A DNA stretch of 64,000 bases from Aquidulcibacter sp. (GTDB lineage: Bacteria; Pseudomonadota; Alphaproteobacteria; Caulobacterales; Aquidulcibacteraceae): contig JAPZTJ010000029.1 of the NCBI GenBank assembly GCA_027532555.1, positions 23,877-87,876 on the forward strand, read 5' to 3'. This document shows, piece by piece, positions 52,653 to 61,764 of this stretch. Below the pieces are notes generated by a model. It worked only from the letters and a program-made list of their open reading frames with translations. It did no database searches and had not been told where the DNA came from. The position numbers were made by a program, and so were the translations under genes. Positions within the stretch are counted from its first letter, which is position 1. Each line of letters begins with the position of its first letter.

Positions 52653-53903
52653 TTAGCTGACCATCCGCAGGCGCGGGCCTTCTTCGCTGGCTTTGATGAC
52701 TTCAGTGCTGGACTTGGGCTTGCCGAACAAATTGCCTTGGGCATGGGTAATGTCGAGTTCGAGGATCTCCACAATCGTGCGTTCAGTCTCAACACGATCG
52801 GCAATCAACTCAACCCCATAGCGCGAGAAGAGGGCAGAAACGTCTGTTGGTTCGAATTGGCGATTGAGACCGGTGACAGGCACTGTCTTGGCTTCGACCA
52901 ATTGCTGCACCAGTTTGTCACCGGCAATCTTCACATAACGCACACCCATGCGCTCCAGCTTGCGCAAGTCGAGGTCTAGGGTCTCGCAACGGTCAATCGA
53001 GAAGCGGAAGCCCAAATCAAACAAGCGGCCCATATTGCGCTCAGCCGCCATCGGGATTTTTTCAAACGAGTCGCGGGTGAGTTCGAAAATGATCGAACCA
53101 GCGAGATCTTTGTTATCGCGTAGGAAGGCGATGAATTGAGGGAAGAAGGTCTCATCCCCCAAGCTCGTGGTCGAGATATTGCAGAAGAGCCCGATGCGTC
53201 GGTCATGCTTCAAGAGGCGACGGGCGATCTGAACGCAGCGCAGCAAGAGGAGGTTGTCAATCTCACCAACCAAGCCCGAAGGCTCCGCCACGCGCAAGAA
53301 TTCGCTCGGCAGAATCACAGCACCAGATGGGTCACGCAGGCGGGTAAAGCCTTCATAATAGACGGTCTTGCGCTGAGGTAGCGCGACGATGGGCTGCAAG
53401 TGCAACTCGATCCGGTTCTCCTCCAAGGCGGAGCGAACAGCCGCCAAGAGGTTTTGATCAGACCGGCGCGGCGAGAGCTTTTGGCCTTCAATGGCTGTTG
53501 CCTCGCGCCGACGCTCATTTTTCTGCACATAAGTCGTCAGAAGCATCGCGATTTCGCGGACTTCTCGCGCCAAGGCAGCCTCGCGGGCCGCAGCATCTTC
53601 TGCCAGCGTGGTCTTCAGGGTTTCAATCTCGTTATGGGTTGCGCCCTGCATATCTTTCAGAGATTGGAATTCATTATCGATCCGGGTCTTTTCAGATCGT
53701 GATAGTTTCGCTTCCCGCGGCGTGAAGGCGAGATGGAATAAGCCGCAGGCAACGCCCAGCAAACCCCCCATGCAGATGGAGACCGCAAGGCTGGCTTCTT
53801 GAATATAAAAGGCAAACGCCCCCAACCCAACCGAGGCGATGCAATAGACCAAAAAGAGGATAAAATTAGCGACGGCTAGCACGGGCTTCTCCCGAGGATG
53901 CAA
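52653..53903 (-). CDS. tipF: EAL-domain membrane protein, TipF-like
   Basis: 416 residues: two N-terminal membrane helices (residues about 8-30 and 38-60), a coiled-coil segment (70-130, SEKTRIDNEFQSLKDMQ) and a C-terminal EAL domain. The domain starts IELHLQPIVALPQRK, but the signature EAL is EGF and several catalytic acidic residues appear changed, so it likely binds cyclic di-GMP without cleaving it. This layout is that of TipF, which helps position and assemble the polar flagellum in Caulobacter. No flagellar gene is nearby. The gene is convergent with the halogenase. Confidence 0.75.
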   Translation of the reverse strand: MHPREKPVLAVANFILFLVYCIASVGLGAFAFYIQEASLAVSICMGGLLGVACGLFHLAFTPREAKLSRSEKTRIDNEFQSLKDMQGATHNEIETLKTTLAEDAAAREAALAREVREIAMLLTTYVQKNERRREATAIEGQKLSPRRSDQNLLAAVRSALEENRIELHLQPIVALPQRKTVYYEGFTRLRDPSGAVILPSEFLRVAEPSGLVGEIDNLLLLRCVQIARRLLKHDRRIGLFCNISTTSLGDETFFPQFIAFLRDNKDLAGSIIFELTRDSFEKIPMAAERNMGRLFDLGFRFSIDRCETLDLDLRKLERMGVRYVKIAGDKLVQQLVEAKTVPVTGLNRQFEPTDVSALFSRYGVELIADRVETERTIVEILELDITHAQGNLFGKPKSSTEVIKASEEGPRLRMVS

Positions 53904-53978
53904 GGAATTTTCACCTGTAAATCATGGACGCTGAACTGGTTAACGTTTAGTTTACCATAGCGAAATCACAGAAAAATT

Positions 53979-54959
53979 TCAGTCGGACTTACCATCGACT
54001 TTGCCGTCGACTTTGATTGCAGTTGATATCGTCAGATCCCGGCCAAAATTGGGTATGGCGGTGTCTTGTCCTGCCTCAATAACTTCGCGACGCATGGTGC
54101 GCGCGCGTTCAAAGGTTGCGAATAAGGTATCGCCATCACCCCAGCGTATGGCGCGACGCAAAGCGGTCAAATCCTCTGAAAAGCGTCCAAGTAGATCCAG
54201 GACTGCATCCTTGTTGAGTAAAAACACATCGCGCCACATGGTCGGGTCAGAGGCTGCAATGCGGGTAAAGTCCCGGAAGCCCCCTGCAGAATATTTGACA
54301 ACTTCACTATCGGTCACCGCTTCCACGTCTTGAGCGGTTGCCACAACGCAGAAAGCGATCAAGTGGGGCAAATGACTGGTCATGGCGAGGACTTGATCGT
54401 GGCGGACTGGATCCATAAAATCAACCTTGGCACCCATGGCTTCCCAGAAGTCCGTTAGTCGAACGACCGCAGCTTGATAGGCGGGGCGCGGGTCAGACAG
54501 GGGTGTGATAATTGCCCAGCGGCCATTAAACAGGGCTGCAGAGCCTGCATCTGGGCCAGACTTTTCACCGCCAGCAATCGGGTGGCCCGGGATCAAGAAG
54601 CAGGCTTCAGGCAGAACAGGTTGTAGCTGTTGCACGATGGCTTCTTTGACAGAGCCAACATCTGTCACAATAGCACCGGCTTTGATGTGCGCCCCAATTT
54701 GGGCCCCGATAGGCCCCATCGTCGCAGGCGGTGTACAGAGGATAATCAAGTCCGCGCCGGTCACGGCGGCTTCGACCGTCTCAGCCACGTCACCAAGCCC
54801 TAGTTCCAGCACGCGGCCCCGAACGCTTGGGTCTAAGTCATAGAGCACGATCCGTGACGCCAAAGCGTTTGCTTTAGCGGCGGCAGCCAGCGACGAGCCG
54901 ATCAGGCCGACCCCAATAATCGCTAAGGTGTCAAAGTGACTGGCCGCTTCCGACATCAC
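53979..54959 (-). CDS. tyrA: prephenate/arogenate dehydrogenase
   Basis: 326 residues: NAD(P)-binding IIGVGLIGSSLAAAAKANAL, LIILCTPPATMGPIG, VTDVGSVKEAIV, FLIPGHPIAGGEKSG (substrate-binding His) and AMTSHLPHLIAFCVV. It makes the tyrosine precursor. Coupling to hisC by a 4-base overlap fits a hisC-tyrA pair in which the aminotransferase acts on the same branch. No chorismate mutase domain is fused. Confidence 0.92.
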   Translation of the reverse strand: MMSEAASHFDTLAIIGVGLIGSSLAAAAKANALASRIVLYDLDPSVRGRVLELGLGDVAETVEAAVTGADLIILCTPPATMGPIGAQIGAHIKAGAIVTDVGSVKEAIVQQLQPVLPEACFLIPGHPIAGGEKSGPDAGSAALFNGRWAIITPLSDPRPAYQAAVVRLTDFWEAMGAKVDFMDPVRHDQVLAMTSHLPHLIAFCVVATAQDVEAVTDSEVVKYSAGGFRDFTRIAASDPTMWRDVFLLNKDAVLDLLGRFSEDLTALRRAIRWGDGDTLFATFERARTMRREVIEAGQDTAIPNFGRDLTISTAIKVDGKVDGKSD

Positions 54960-56059
54960 GATCCCATGAAATCTTTAAGGGCCGCGACCGTGAGGCGGTT
55001 TGGCTCTTCAAGGCCGATTGAAATGCGCAAATAGGCGTCCAAGCCATAGGCACGAACGGCACGCACAATGACCCCGCGCGACCGCAGATAGGCGTCGGCT
55101 GCTGTAGCGTTCTTTTCGGGCTCGCTTGGGAACTTCACCAAAATGAAGTTGCCGACGCTGGGGGTCACTTCAAGGCCCAGAGCGCGAATTTCGTGCGTCA
55201 AAAAGGTCAACCAATGGGCGTTAAAGGTGATGCTTTGGTTGGCAAAGTCTTGGTCGAGTATGGCGGCTTCTGCTGCCGCTAGGCCCGGCGCGCTGATATT
55301 GAAAGGCCCACGTACGCGATTGAGCGCATCGATCACGACTTGTGGGCCATAGCACCAACCGACGCGGGCAGCAGCAAGTCCGTAGATTTTGGAGAAGGTG
55401 CGTGTCATCAACACGTTACTGGCTTCTCCGGCCAGCTCAAGACCAGACGAATAATCATTGGTCTGCACATATTCACTATAGGCTGCATCGAGAACCAAAA
55501 GCACGTTGTCAGGCAAGCCCGCATGCAGGCGCTTGATTTCTGAATAAGGCAAATAGGTGCCGGTTGGATTATTGGGGTTGGCCAAAAAGACGATCTTGGT
55601 CTTGGAGGTGACACAGGCCAAGAGCGCATCGACATCGGCGGTCAAATTGGTTTCAGGCGCGGAGACACAAATGGCACCGGCTTGTTGTGCAGTCAGTCGA
55701 TAGACCAAAAAGCCATGCGCGGATTGGACGATTTCATCGCCTTGATCGAGGAAGGCACGCCCCAAGAGCTGGAAAATCTCATCAGAGCCGTTTCCACACA
55801 TGATACGGCCTGCATCTAGGCCATAGCGGCTAGCAATCGCTGCGCGCAGGCTTGCATGGTCGCCGTCTGGATAAGTTGCTAAATCTCCCGCGACGGCTTG
55901 ATACGCGAGACGGGCAGCTGGGCTGCAGCCCAAAGGATTTTCATTGGATGAGAGCTTCCAAGGTTTCTCAATCCCCGGAATCTTTGCTTCGCCTCCCTTG
56001 TAGGGCACAATATCGAGAATTCCGGGCAGGGGCGCGACTGACATTTTCATAGCCTTCAT
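54956..56059 (-). CDS. hisC: histidinol-phosphate/aromatic aminotransferase
   Basis: 367-residue PLP enzyme: WKLSSNENPLGCSPAA, CGNGSDEIFQLL, ANPNNPTGTYLP, VLDAAYSEYV and the PLP lysine in TRTFSKIYGLAAARVGW. Located upstream of tyrA, it probably serves tyrosine/phenylalanine as well as histidine synthesis (HisC2-type). The N terminus has two possible ATGs (residues 1 and 4-6). Confidence 0.9.
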   Translation of the reverse strand: MKAMKMSVAPLPGILDIVPYKGGEAKIPGIEKPWKLSSNENPLGCSPAARLAYQAVAGDLATYPDGDHASLRAAIASRYGLDAGRIMCGNGSDEIFQLLGRAFLDQGDEIVQSAHGFLVYRLTAQQAGAICVSAPETNLTADVDALLACVTSKTKIVFLANPNNPTGTYLPYSEIKRLHAGLPDNVLLVLDAAYSEYVQTNDYSSGLELAGEASNVLMTRTFSKIYGLAAARVGWCYGPQVVIDALNRVRGPFNISAPGLAAAEAAILDQDFANQSITFNAHWLTFLTHEIRALGLEVTPSVGNFILVKFPSEPEKNATAADAYLRSRGVIVRAVRAYGLDAYLRISIGLEEPNRLTVAALKDFMGS

Positions 56060-56276
56060 CGGGTAATCTATTGTTGGGTGGGCATGACCTTCTGACCCGT
56101 TTTGGTCAAGGGGGCTTTGTGTGCAGTTTTCTGCTCTAGGAGTGTCCCATTTTAAGTCACCCTTTACATCCTGCGTGTAGAAGGAGCGGTGAACAGACGC
56201 AAAAGCCTCAAATCTCGGTTTGAAATTTTGGTGTCATGACCGGGAAAACCCGGCAACAAAGAATTTGGTGGGTAGA

Positions 56277-57788
56277 ATGAGTAAGACTGTCCTAATCGTT
56301 GATGACGATCCGTCGCAGCGTCGCCTGTTACAGGGTGCTGTAGAGCGTCAGGGTTTTGCAACGCGAACCGCAGAGGATGGCGCGCAGGCCATTGCGCAAG
56401 CCATGGACCCAGCCGTCGATGTCGTTCTTTTGGATCTGATCATGCCCGGTGTCTCGGGTATGGAGGCACTCGCAGCCATCCGCGCTAAACGTGATGATTT
56501 GCCTGTCGTTGTGCTAACGGCATCAGGGGGCATCGATACGGTGGTGAAAGCCATGCAGGCCGGCGCAACAGACTTCTTCGTCAAGCCTGCCAGCCCCGAG
56601 CGCGTGATGGTTTCTATTCGAAACGCGCTGAAAGTTGGCGAATTGTCGGGTGAAGTAAAACGCCTCAAGAAGAAGGCTGCCGGCACCTTTACCTTTAGCG
56701 ATATGGTTGCTGGGGCTTCGGCCATGCGCCAAGTGATCCGTCTGGGTCAACGCGCGGCCACTTCCAATATTCCTGTTCTAATCTTAGGCGAGAGCGGCGT
56801 TGGTAAAGAGGTCATCGCGCGCGCTATCCATGGCGAGAGCGAGCGTTCGGGCAGACCAATCATCGCGGTAAACTGCGGTGCGATCCCAGAAAATCTGGTG
56901 GAAAGCATTCTGTTCGGTCACGAAAAAGGTGCCTTTACCGGCGCGCATGATCGCCATTTGGGTAAATTCCAAGAAGCTGATGGCGGTACTTTATTCTTGG
57001 ATGAAGTCGGCGAGCTGCCTCTCGACGTTCAGGTCAAGTTACTGCGCGCGCTGCAAGAAAGCGAAGTCGATCCTGTGGGCTCAAAACGGCCTGTCAAAGT
57101 GGATGTCCGCATCATTGCAGCAACGAACAAGGACTTGGCCAAGCTGGTTGGTGAAGGTCGCTTCCGGGAGGATTTGTTCTACCGTTTGAACGTCTTCCCA
57201 ATTGATGCGCCGCCGCTGCGCGAGCGCATGGAAGATATTCCAGCCCTGATCAAGCATTTTGTTACCCGCATCAATGCCGAAGAGGGCAAGCGGGTCTTGG
57301 GTGCAACGCCACAGGCCTTGGCCATGCTGCAAAGCTTTGATTGGCCGGGCAATGTGCGCCAGCTTGAAAACACAGTCTTCCGGGCTGTGGTTTTGTGCGA
57401 TGGCGACTTCTTGCAGCCAGAGGACTTCCCCCACGTTCAAGCCGCATTGCCGCAGTTTGTCTCTGATGCGCCCACCAGTGGAGCTGTAACCCCTCCAGCA
57501 CCTGAGGCGGCGAACCTATCAGCCGTGATCGATATGCCAGCCCTGCCGACCAATAGTGATCTGTTGGTTGCGGCGATTGAAGCGGGTAATGGCGTTGCTA
57601 TCTTTGACCCAGCAGGTCATTTGCGCACGCTAGAGCAAATTGAACGCGACTTGATCGAATATGCCATCGACCTCTATGCCGGACATATGACCGAGGTTGC
57701 ACGTCGCTTGGGCATTGGCCGTTCGACGCTCTACCGCAAGCTCAAAGAATATGACTTGGAAGAGCATATGGCACGCGCAGCTGGCTAG
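56277..57788 (+). CDS. NtrC-family sigma-54-dependent response regulator
   Basis: 503 residues: receiver domain ([20 protein letters not shown], phospho-Asp in [10 protein letters not shown]), AAA+ domain with Walker A GESGVGKE, the sigma-54 contact [20 protein letters not shown], and a Fis-type HTH ([19 protein letters not shown]). It activates sigma-54 promoters on phosphorylation. The layout matches regulators such as Caulobacter TacA, but equivalence is not proven. The ATG at 56277 gives the normal receiver start. Upstream lies a small hairpin CCGGG-AAAA-CCCGG (56240-56253). No cognate kinase is adjacent. Confidence 0.9.
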   Translation: MSKTVLIVDDDPSQRRLLQGAVERQGFATRTAEDGAQAIAQAMDPAVDVVLLDLIMPGVSGMEALAAIRAKRDDLPVVVLTASGGIDTVVKAMQAGATDFFVKPASPERVMVSIRNALKVGELSGEVKRLKKKAAGTFTFSDMVAGASAMRQVIRLGQRAATSNIPVLILGESGVGKEVIARAIHGESERSGRPIIAVNCGAIPENLVESILFGHEKGAFTGAHDRHLGKFQEADGGTLFLDEVGELPLDVQVKLLRALQESEVDPVGSKRPVKVDVRIIAATNKDLAKLVGEGRFREDLFYRLNVFPIDAPPLRERMEDIPALIKHFVTRINAEEGKRVLGATPQALAMLQSFDWPGNVRQLENTVFRAVVLCDGDFLQPEDFPHVQAALPQFVSDAPTSGAVTPPAPEAANLSAVIDMPALPTNSDLLVAAIEAGNGVAIFDPAGHLRTLEQIERDLIEYAIDLYAGHMTEVARRLGIGRSTLYRKLKEYDLEEHMARAAG

Positions 57789-58606
57789 GCCAGTTGCATT
57801 ACATAATTGCGCTTGGTGGTTAAAGTCTGGCGATAGCCAGATTGCGTGAGTGCACCCATCAGGTCGCTTGCCCAATCCCTTTCGCTGCGCTCGAGAATCA
57901 GCAGGCGTGGCCAGAGGCTTTTAGCGGCTTCAGCGAAGAAGGGTAAAAGGGCGCGATCTTCATAGCCCTCAATGTCGATTTTCAGAGCGTCTATCCGCTC
58001 TAAGCGGGCTTCTTCAATCATGTTAAGTAGAGGGCGGACGGCGATCTCCACTTGATCTGCGCCGCCGCCAACTGTGGCCAACGACGCGCCGCCTTCATTG
58101 TCGCTGCCGACAGACAGCGTCATGACGCCATTAGAATCGCCCGCGCCGCAGGGAAAAATCTGTGCATTAAACTCCGGGTTTAGGGCGAAGTTGGCACGCA
58201 AACGGGCCAAAACGCTCGGCTGAGGCTCTATGGCGACAATTCTCCCGCTAGGTCCAATGATTGGTCCGACCCAGAGGGAATAGGCCCCCACATTGGCCCC
58301 CACATCGACAAAGACGTCCCCGGCTTTCAGTTCACGTCGCAGCAGGTCGCGCTCTTCGGGCTCAAAGCGGGAAGGGGAGAACATGAGGCGTTTTTCTGTT
58401 ACGTTGCGGCGGGGGTCGATACGGGTCTTGATGCCCCAGGTCATAAGGTCGAGTGGGCCATCAAGTCCCGGAAGGATAAGTCTTTTTCCAACCGACGCGG
58501 CAAATTTGCTGAAAGGGCCTGGATCAAAGCCTCGCGCTAAGGAGATGATACGGCTCTGAAACGCCGACGGGGAAAAGGTGCCGAAAGGACTGACTTCGTT
58601 TAACAT
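57785..58606 (-). CDS. FkbM-family methyltransferase
   Basis: 273 residues with an S-adenosylmethionine fold: VFVDVGANVGAYSLWVG, VAIEPQPSVLARLRANF and IDALKIDIEGYEDRALLPFF are the family motifs. FkbM proteins O-methylate sugars, lipids or polyketides; the acceptor is unknown here. About 80 residues precede the fold. The last 4 bases overlap the convergent NtrC-family gene. Confidence 0.85.
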   Translation of the reverse strand: MLNEVSPFGTFSPSAFQSRIISLARGFDPGPFSKFAASVGKRLILPGLDGPLDLMTWGIKTRIDPRRNVTEKRLMFSPSRFEPEERDLLRRELKAGDVFVDVGANVGAYSLWVGPIIGPSGRIVAIEPQPSVLARLRANFALNPEFNAQIFPCGAGDSNGVMTLSVGSDNEGGASLATVGGGADQVEIAVRPLLNMIEEARLERIDALKIDIEGYEDRALLPFFAEAAKSLWPRLLILERSERDWASDLMGALTQSGYRQTLTTKRNYVMQLA

Positions 58607-58757
58607 TGTTGTGAGTTGCCATGCGTTATCTGCATTTGCAAGGAATTAGCCGCACGAATTGACGTTACGTACCGCTTCCCCTCAGCCTCATCCCGGTCTA
58701 GTAAGGATTCACCGCGTTATCCCAAGCTTTTTCAGGGATGCGCTCAGGGAGGAATAA

Positions 58758-59054
58758 ATGGATCTCGCGACAATTACTGCTGGCATGAAAGAACGTGTCG
58801 AAGCCAAGCCAGCTTTCGGCAACACCGTGAAGTTTGATTTCGGCGATGCCGGCAAAATCCATATCGATGGCAAGAACGGCAATGCCGTCACCAACGACGA
58901 TGGCCCAGCAGACTGCACCTTGAAAATCGCCCTCAGCGATTTCGTCGACATGGTTGAAGGCCGTCTCAACGGCATGAACGCTTTTATGGGCGGCAAGCTG
59001 AAAGTTGATGGCGACATGTCGATCGCTATGAAACTTCAGTCGATCATCGGCTAA
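58758..59054 (+). CDS. SCP2 sterol-carrier-domain protein
   Basis: 98 residues forming a single SCP2 domain: VKFDFGDAGKIHIDG, VTNDDGPADCTLKIALSDFVDMVEG and NAFMGGKLKVDGDMSIAMKLQ. Such proteins bind lipids or acyl-CoA in a hydrophobic tunnel. A strong GGGAGGA precedes the ATG. A lysophospholipase-like gene follows after 9 bases, consistent with a lipid-related pair. Confidence 0.9.
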   Translation: MDLATITAGMKERVEAKPAFGNTVKFDFGDAGKIHIDGKNGNAVTNDDGPADCTLKIALSDFVDMVEGRLNGMNAFMGGKLKVDGDMSIAMKLQSIIG

Positions 59055-59063
59055 GCGCGCCCG

Positions 59064-59993
59064 ATGCAAGTGGTTCAGGACCCTTTGATGGAGGCGTTAC
59101 AAGGTCTGGAGACCTTCCGCGTCCTTGGGCCTGACGACAAAACAATCCGCGCGGCTTTTGTTCCCTATCAGGGGGATAATCCGCGCGGATCTGTTGTTTT
59201 AGCACCCGGTCGGACTGAATATATTGAAAAATATGCGGAGACGATTTCCGATCTCCTCGCTCGGGGTTTCAATGTTCTAACCGTCGATCATCGCGGTCAG
59301 GGCTGGTCTGATCGATTGGGCTCGACAGCCCACGCAGGTCATCTCGATAGTTTTTCCAAAGCAACCGAGCATATGGCCTTGGCGGTTGCGGCCGTTGCTG
59401 ATCGGCTGACAGGTAAGCGTATTCTGTTGAGCCATTCTATGGGTGGCACGATTTGCTTAGAGGCGTTGTTGACCAACGCGATCCCCAATGTGGTTGGAGC
59501 GGCATTTTCAGCGCCCATGTGGGGCATTTTGGCACCCCCGGGCATGAGCTTGTTGGCCAAGTCCTTGGTGGCGACTGGCAAGGGCAAAGACGTTGCGCCA
59601 TCCCTGCCCACGACTTGGCAACCCGAAGCTTTCGCGGCCAATCAAGTTACCCATGATCCAAAGCGCTTTGCCCGCAATAATGCCTTGATGCTTGAAGAGC
59701 CTGCCTTGCAGATTGCTGGCCCAACCAATGGCTGGTTGGTTGAAGCCATTAAGACTATGGCCTCTTTCACGCCTGCTCGCCTCTCCCAAATCAATATCCC
59801 GATCTTGGTTGTCAGTGCCGAAGGCGAGACCATTGTGGATAATGCCGCCCATGTCCGTATCTGTGGTCAAGTGCCCCATGGCCAGCTTCGCGTGGTAGCA
59901 GGGTCTAAGCACGAACTTTTGCACGAAGTGGACGCCATACGAGCCGCGTTTTGGGCTCATTTTGATATTTGGGCAGAGCAAGTCCTAGCCTAA
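59064..59993 (+). CDS. pldB: alpha/beta hydrolase, lysophospholipase/monoacylglycerol lipase-like
   Basis: 309 residues: PRGSVVLAPGRTEYIEKY, VLTVDHRGQGWSDR, the nucleophile elbow LLSHSMGGTICLEAL (about residue 125), a lid region, and catalytic Asp/His near the C terminus in VVSAEGETIVD and GSKHELLHE. This is the PldB-type serine aminopeptidase S33 fold acting on lysophospholipids or monoglycerides. It is probably cotranscribed with the SCP2 gene. Confidence 0.85.
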   Translation: MQVVQDPLMEALQGLETFRVLGPDDKTIRAAFVPYQGDNPRGSVVLAPGRTEYIEKYAETISDLLARGFNVLTVDHRGQGWSDRLGSTAHAGHLDSFSKATEHMALAVAAVADRLTGKRILLSHSMGGTICLEALLTNAIPNVVGAAFSAPMWGILAPPGMSLLAKSLVATGKGKDVAPSLPTTWQPEAFAANQVTHDPKRFARNNALMLEEPALQIAGPTNGWLVEAIKTMASFTPARLSQINIPILVVSAEGETIVDNAAHVRICGQVPHGQLRVVAGSKHELLHEVDAIRAAFWAHFDIWAEQVLA

Positions 59994-60079
59994 GGCGTCT
60001 AAAGTCCAGTCAACTACACTGCCGTGTGCATTGATGGCTTGCTTAGTCTGCCATGATGTTTATACCCGCGCCTTCGAAC

Positions 60080-60169
60080 GGGCAGGTGGCCGAGTGGTTG
60101 AAGGCGCACGCCTGGAACGCGTGTATGGGTGCAAGCCCATCGAGGGTTCGAATCCCTCTCTGTCCGCCA
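60080..60169 (+). tRNA. tRNA-Ser (anticodon GGA)
   Basis: A 90-base cloverleaf with encoded CCA. The acceptor stem GGGCAGG pairs with TCTGTCC; the D arm is GCC...GGC; the anticodon stem CACGC / GCGTG encloses CTGGAAC, anticodon GGA; a long variable arm (ATGGG-TGCAAG-CCCAT) marks class II; the T arm GAGGG-TTCGAAT-CCCTC follows. Mobile-type genes begin directly downstream, so its 3' end could be an attachment site, but no second copy of the 3' end was seen in the window. Confidence 0.95.
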
Positions 60170-60175
60170 GTTCGA

Positions 60176-60212
60176 CCGATTTTACTTTATTTTTCAATAA
60201 CTTAAAAATCGG
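60176..60212. terminator. inverted repeat downstream of tRNA-Ser
   Basis: CCGATTTT and AAAATCGG frame a 21-base AT-rich loop just after the tRNA. It is a weak candidate terminator or a remnant of an insertion junction; GTACCCAC then occurs twice at 60221-60228 and 60233-60240. Confidence 0.3.
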
Positions 60213-60428
60213 ACTACCCCGTACCCACACCGGTACCCACATTTTATCTTTAAACAATTTGCAGTTTTGCCCGCCCGATGCGCAGTTTGTTTGTTCGGTT
60301 TCGATCTGTTTCGAAGCGGCGCGCGTTTGTTGTAAAAGCTAAAGCTTGTGTGAGTTAACCGGAAAAGTGCACAAACTTCTGCATTGCGTATTTGATTCTG
60401 GCCTTAGCTCTAAACGAGAAGATAAGTG

Positions 60429-61634
60429 CTAATCGATTGAGAACTTTCGTTCTACGTCTAGCAAGTAGGTGTACGGCGAAGCGCGACGAGCTTTGTTGCG
60501 CGCTAGGTGCGTCTTTATCGCAACGTCGGTCACTGCTATTGCGGCCCCGGCTGCCAGCAGCATGTTCCCTGTCAATCCTGTGAAATAGGCAAGAGCACCA
60601 CCTGCAGGAGCGGTAACCGTGACAGCTCTTTGCATACCCTCCCAAACCGATTGAATCGAACAGTCTCTCAACTCACCTTTGAGTGCCGCAAGCTTTGGAT
60701 GAATGCGCGTAACGTATGCATCTTTCGCAAGTTCTTGAAGCTCTATTCCAGATTCGCTGGTTGTGATCTTAGAGGACAAGTCTTCGAATTGAGCTGTAAG
60801 TTCAGCAAGTTGGTTCTTATGTGATCGTCGGAAAGCCAGTAGCTTATCGATTCGAGTGTTTGGATCGACCTTGATTGCTTGCATGACGAACGAGACGAGT
60901 GCACCCTTCTTGTCAGAGTGGGCAGACGGCTTCACATCGTCAAGCAATGATTGAAGATTGACACCCATAGACGGCTCTTCACTGGTTAGGGCAGCCAAGC
61001 CCGCTTCTTTCGACAAAATGGCTGCGAGCGCGGACATATAGACTTCGGCGAACTGGCTATCGACCAAAAGCCATTCACCGTCATTTTGAGAACTTAGTCT
61101 CGAGCGCCTCATAAGGTGCTGCAATTTAAGCGAGAGTTTTTCGGGATGCATTCTGGAAAATGAAAGCTCACTGAGAAACTCCTGCAGCGCTGGGGAGAGC
61201 TTCTCTGAATGTATATCTGCAAGCCCGGCACGCATTGCTAGGCTTCTCATCTCGGGAGACAGCTTGTCGGGGTGGATATGTGCGTTTTGAAACTTCTCAC
61301 GAATCCTCATACCGACCTTGTTTGCATGCAAAAGGACCCCTGCATTTGGATCGCGTTGTAACCTTTCGGAACTAGGGTCATTTCGAAAAAAGCCACTGTC
61401 CATAAGGCCAACAACGCGCTTGCCCAGCGTATCAAGCAATTCCGGATGTAGATCGCATCTTAATGGCTCAAGGAAGCCCTCCTGCCACAATATGTGCGTA
61501 TCTTTGTTTTGGTAGGGTTTAGCAACGGCTTGAGGGGCGATCGTTTTAATCTCATCCCAGAAAAGAACTGCTGACCGAAGCCATGTCGGATCGTGGATAT
61601 CAATGTGCGGATAATAAAGCGCCGAGCCAAGCAT
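60429..61634 (-). CDS. unknown protein with three internal repeats, DUF6236-like N terminus
   Basis: 401 residues. The N terminus (LYYPHIDIHDPTWLRSAVLF) resembles DUF6236-type proteins of mobile and defence-rich regions. Residues about 118-180 hold three consecutive units: HPDKLSPEMRSLAMR, HSEKLSPALQEFLSE and HPEKLSLKLQHLMRR, about 23 residues apart. A long charged helical region follows, and residues about 335-385 form two hydrophobic helices (GALAYFTGLTGNMLLAAGAA). Codon and base use are more AT-rich than the upstream genes, pointing to recent transfer. It lies between tRNA-Ser and a relaxase gene. No enzymatic motif is recognised. Confidence 0.7.
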   Translation of the reverse strand: MLGSALYYPHIDIHDPTWLRSAVLFWDEIKTIAPQAVAKPYQNKDTHILWQEGFLEPLRCDLHPELLDTLGKRVVGLMDSGFFRNDPSSERLQRDPNAGVLLHANKVGMRIREKFQNAHIHPDKLSPEMRSLAMRAGLADIHSEKLSPALQEFLSELSFSRMHPEKLSLKLQHLMRRSRLSSQNDGEWLLVDSQFAEVYMSALAAILSKEAGLAALTSEEPSMGVNLQSLLDDVKPSAHSDKKGALVSFVMQAIKVDPNTRIDKLLAFRRSHKNQLAELTAQFEDLSSKITTSESGIELQELAKDAYVTRIHPKLAALKGELRDCSIQSVWEGMQRAVTVTAPAGGALAYFTGLTGNMLLAAGAAIAVTDVAIKTHLARNKARRASPYTYLLDVERKFSID

Positions 61635-61764
61635 TTGAATTCACTCTCCGATTAAAATGAATAAGCTGGTAGCATTTAATAAAAGGTGGGAATACGCAAG
61701 TTCCTTCTTGAGGTGGTCCATTCTCAGTTTGGTTATCTGCAATCTACTAAGCAATTCTGACGGT

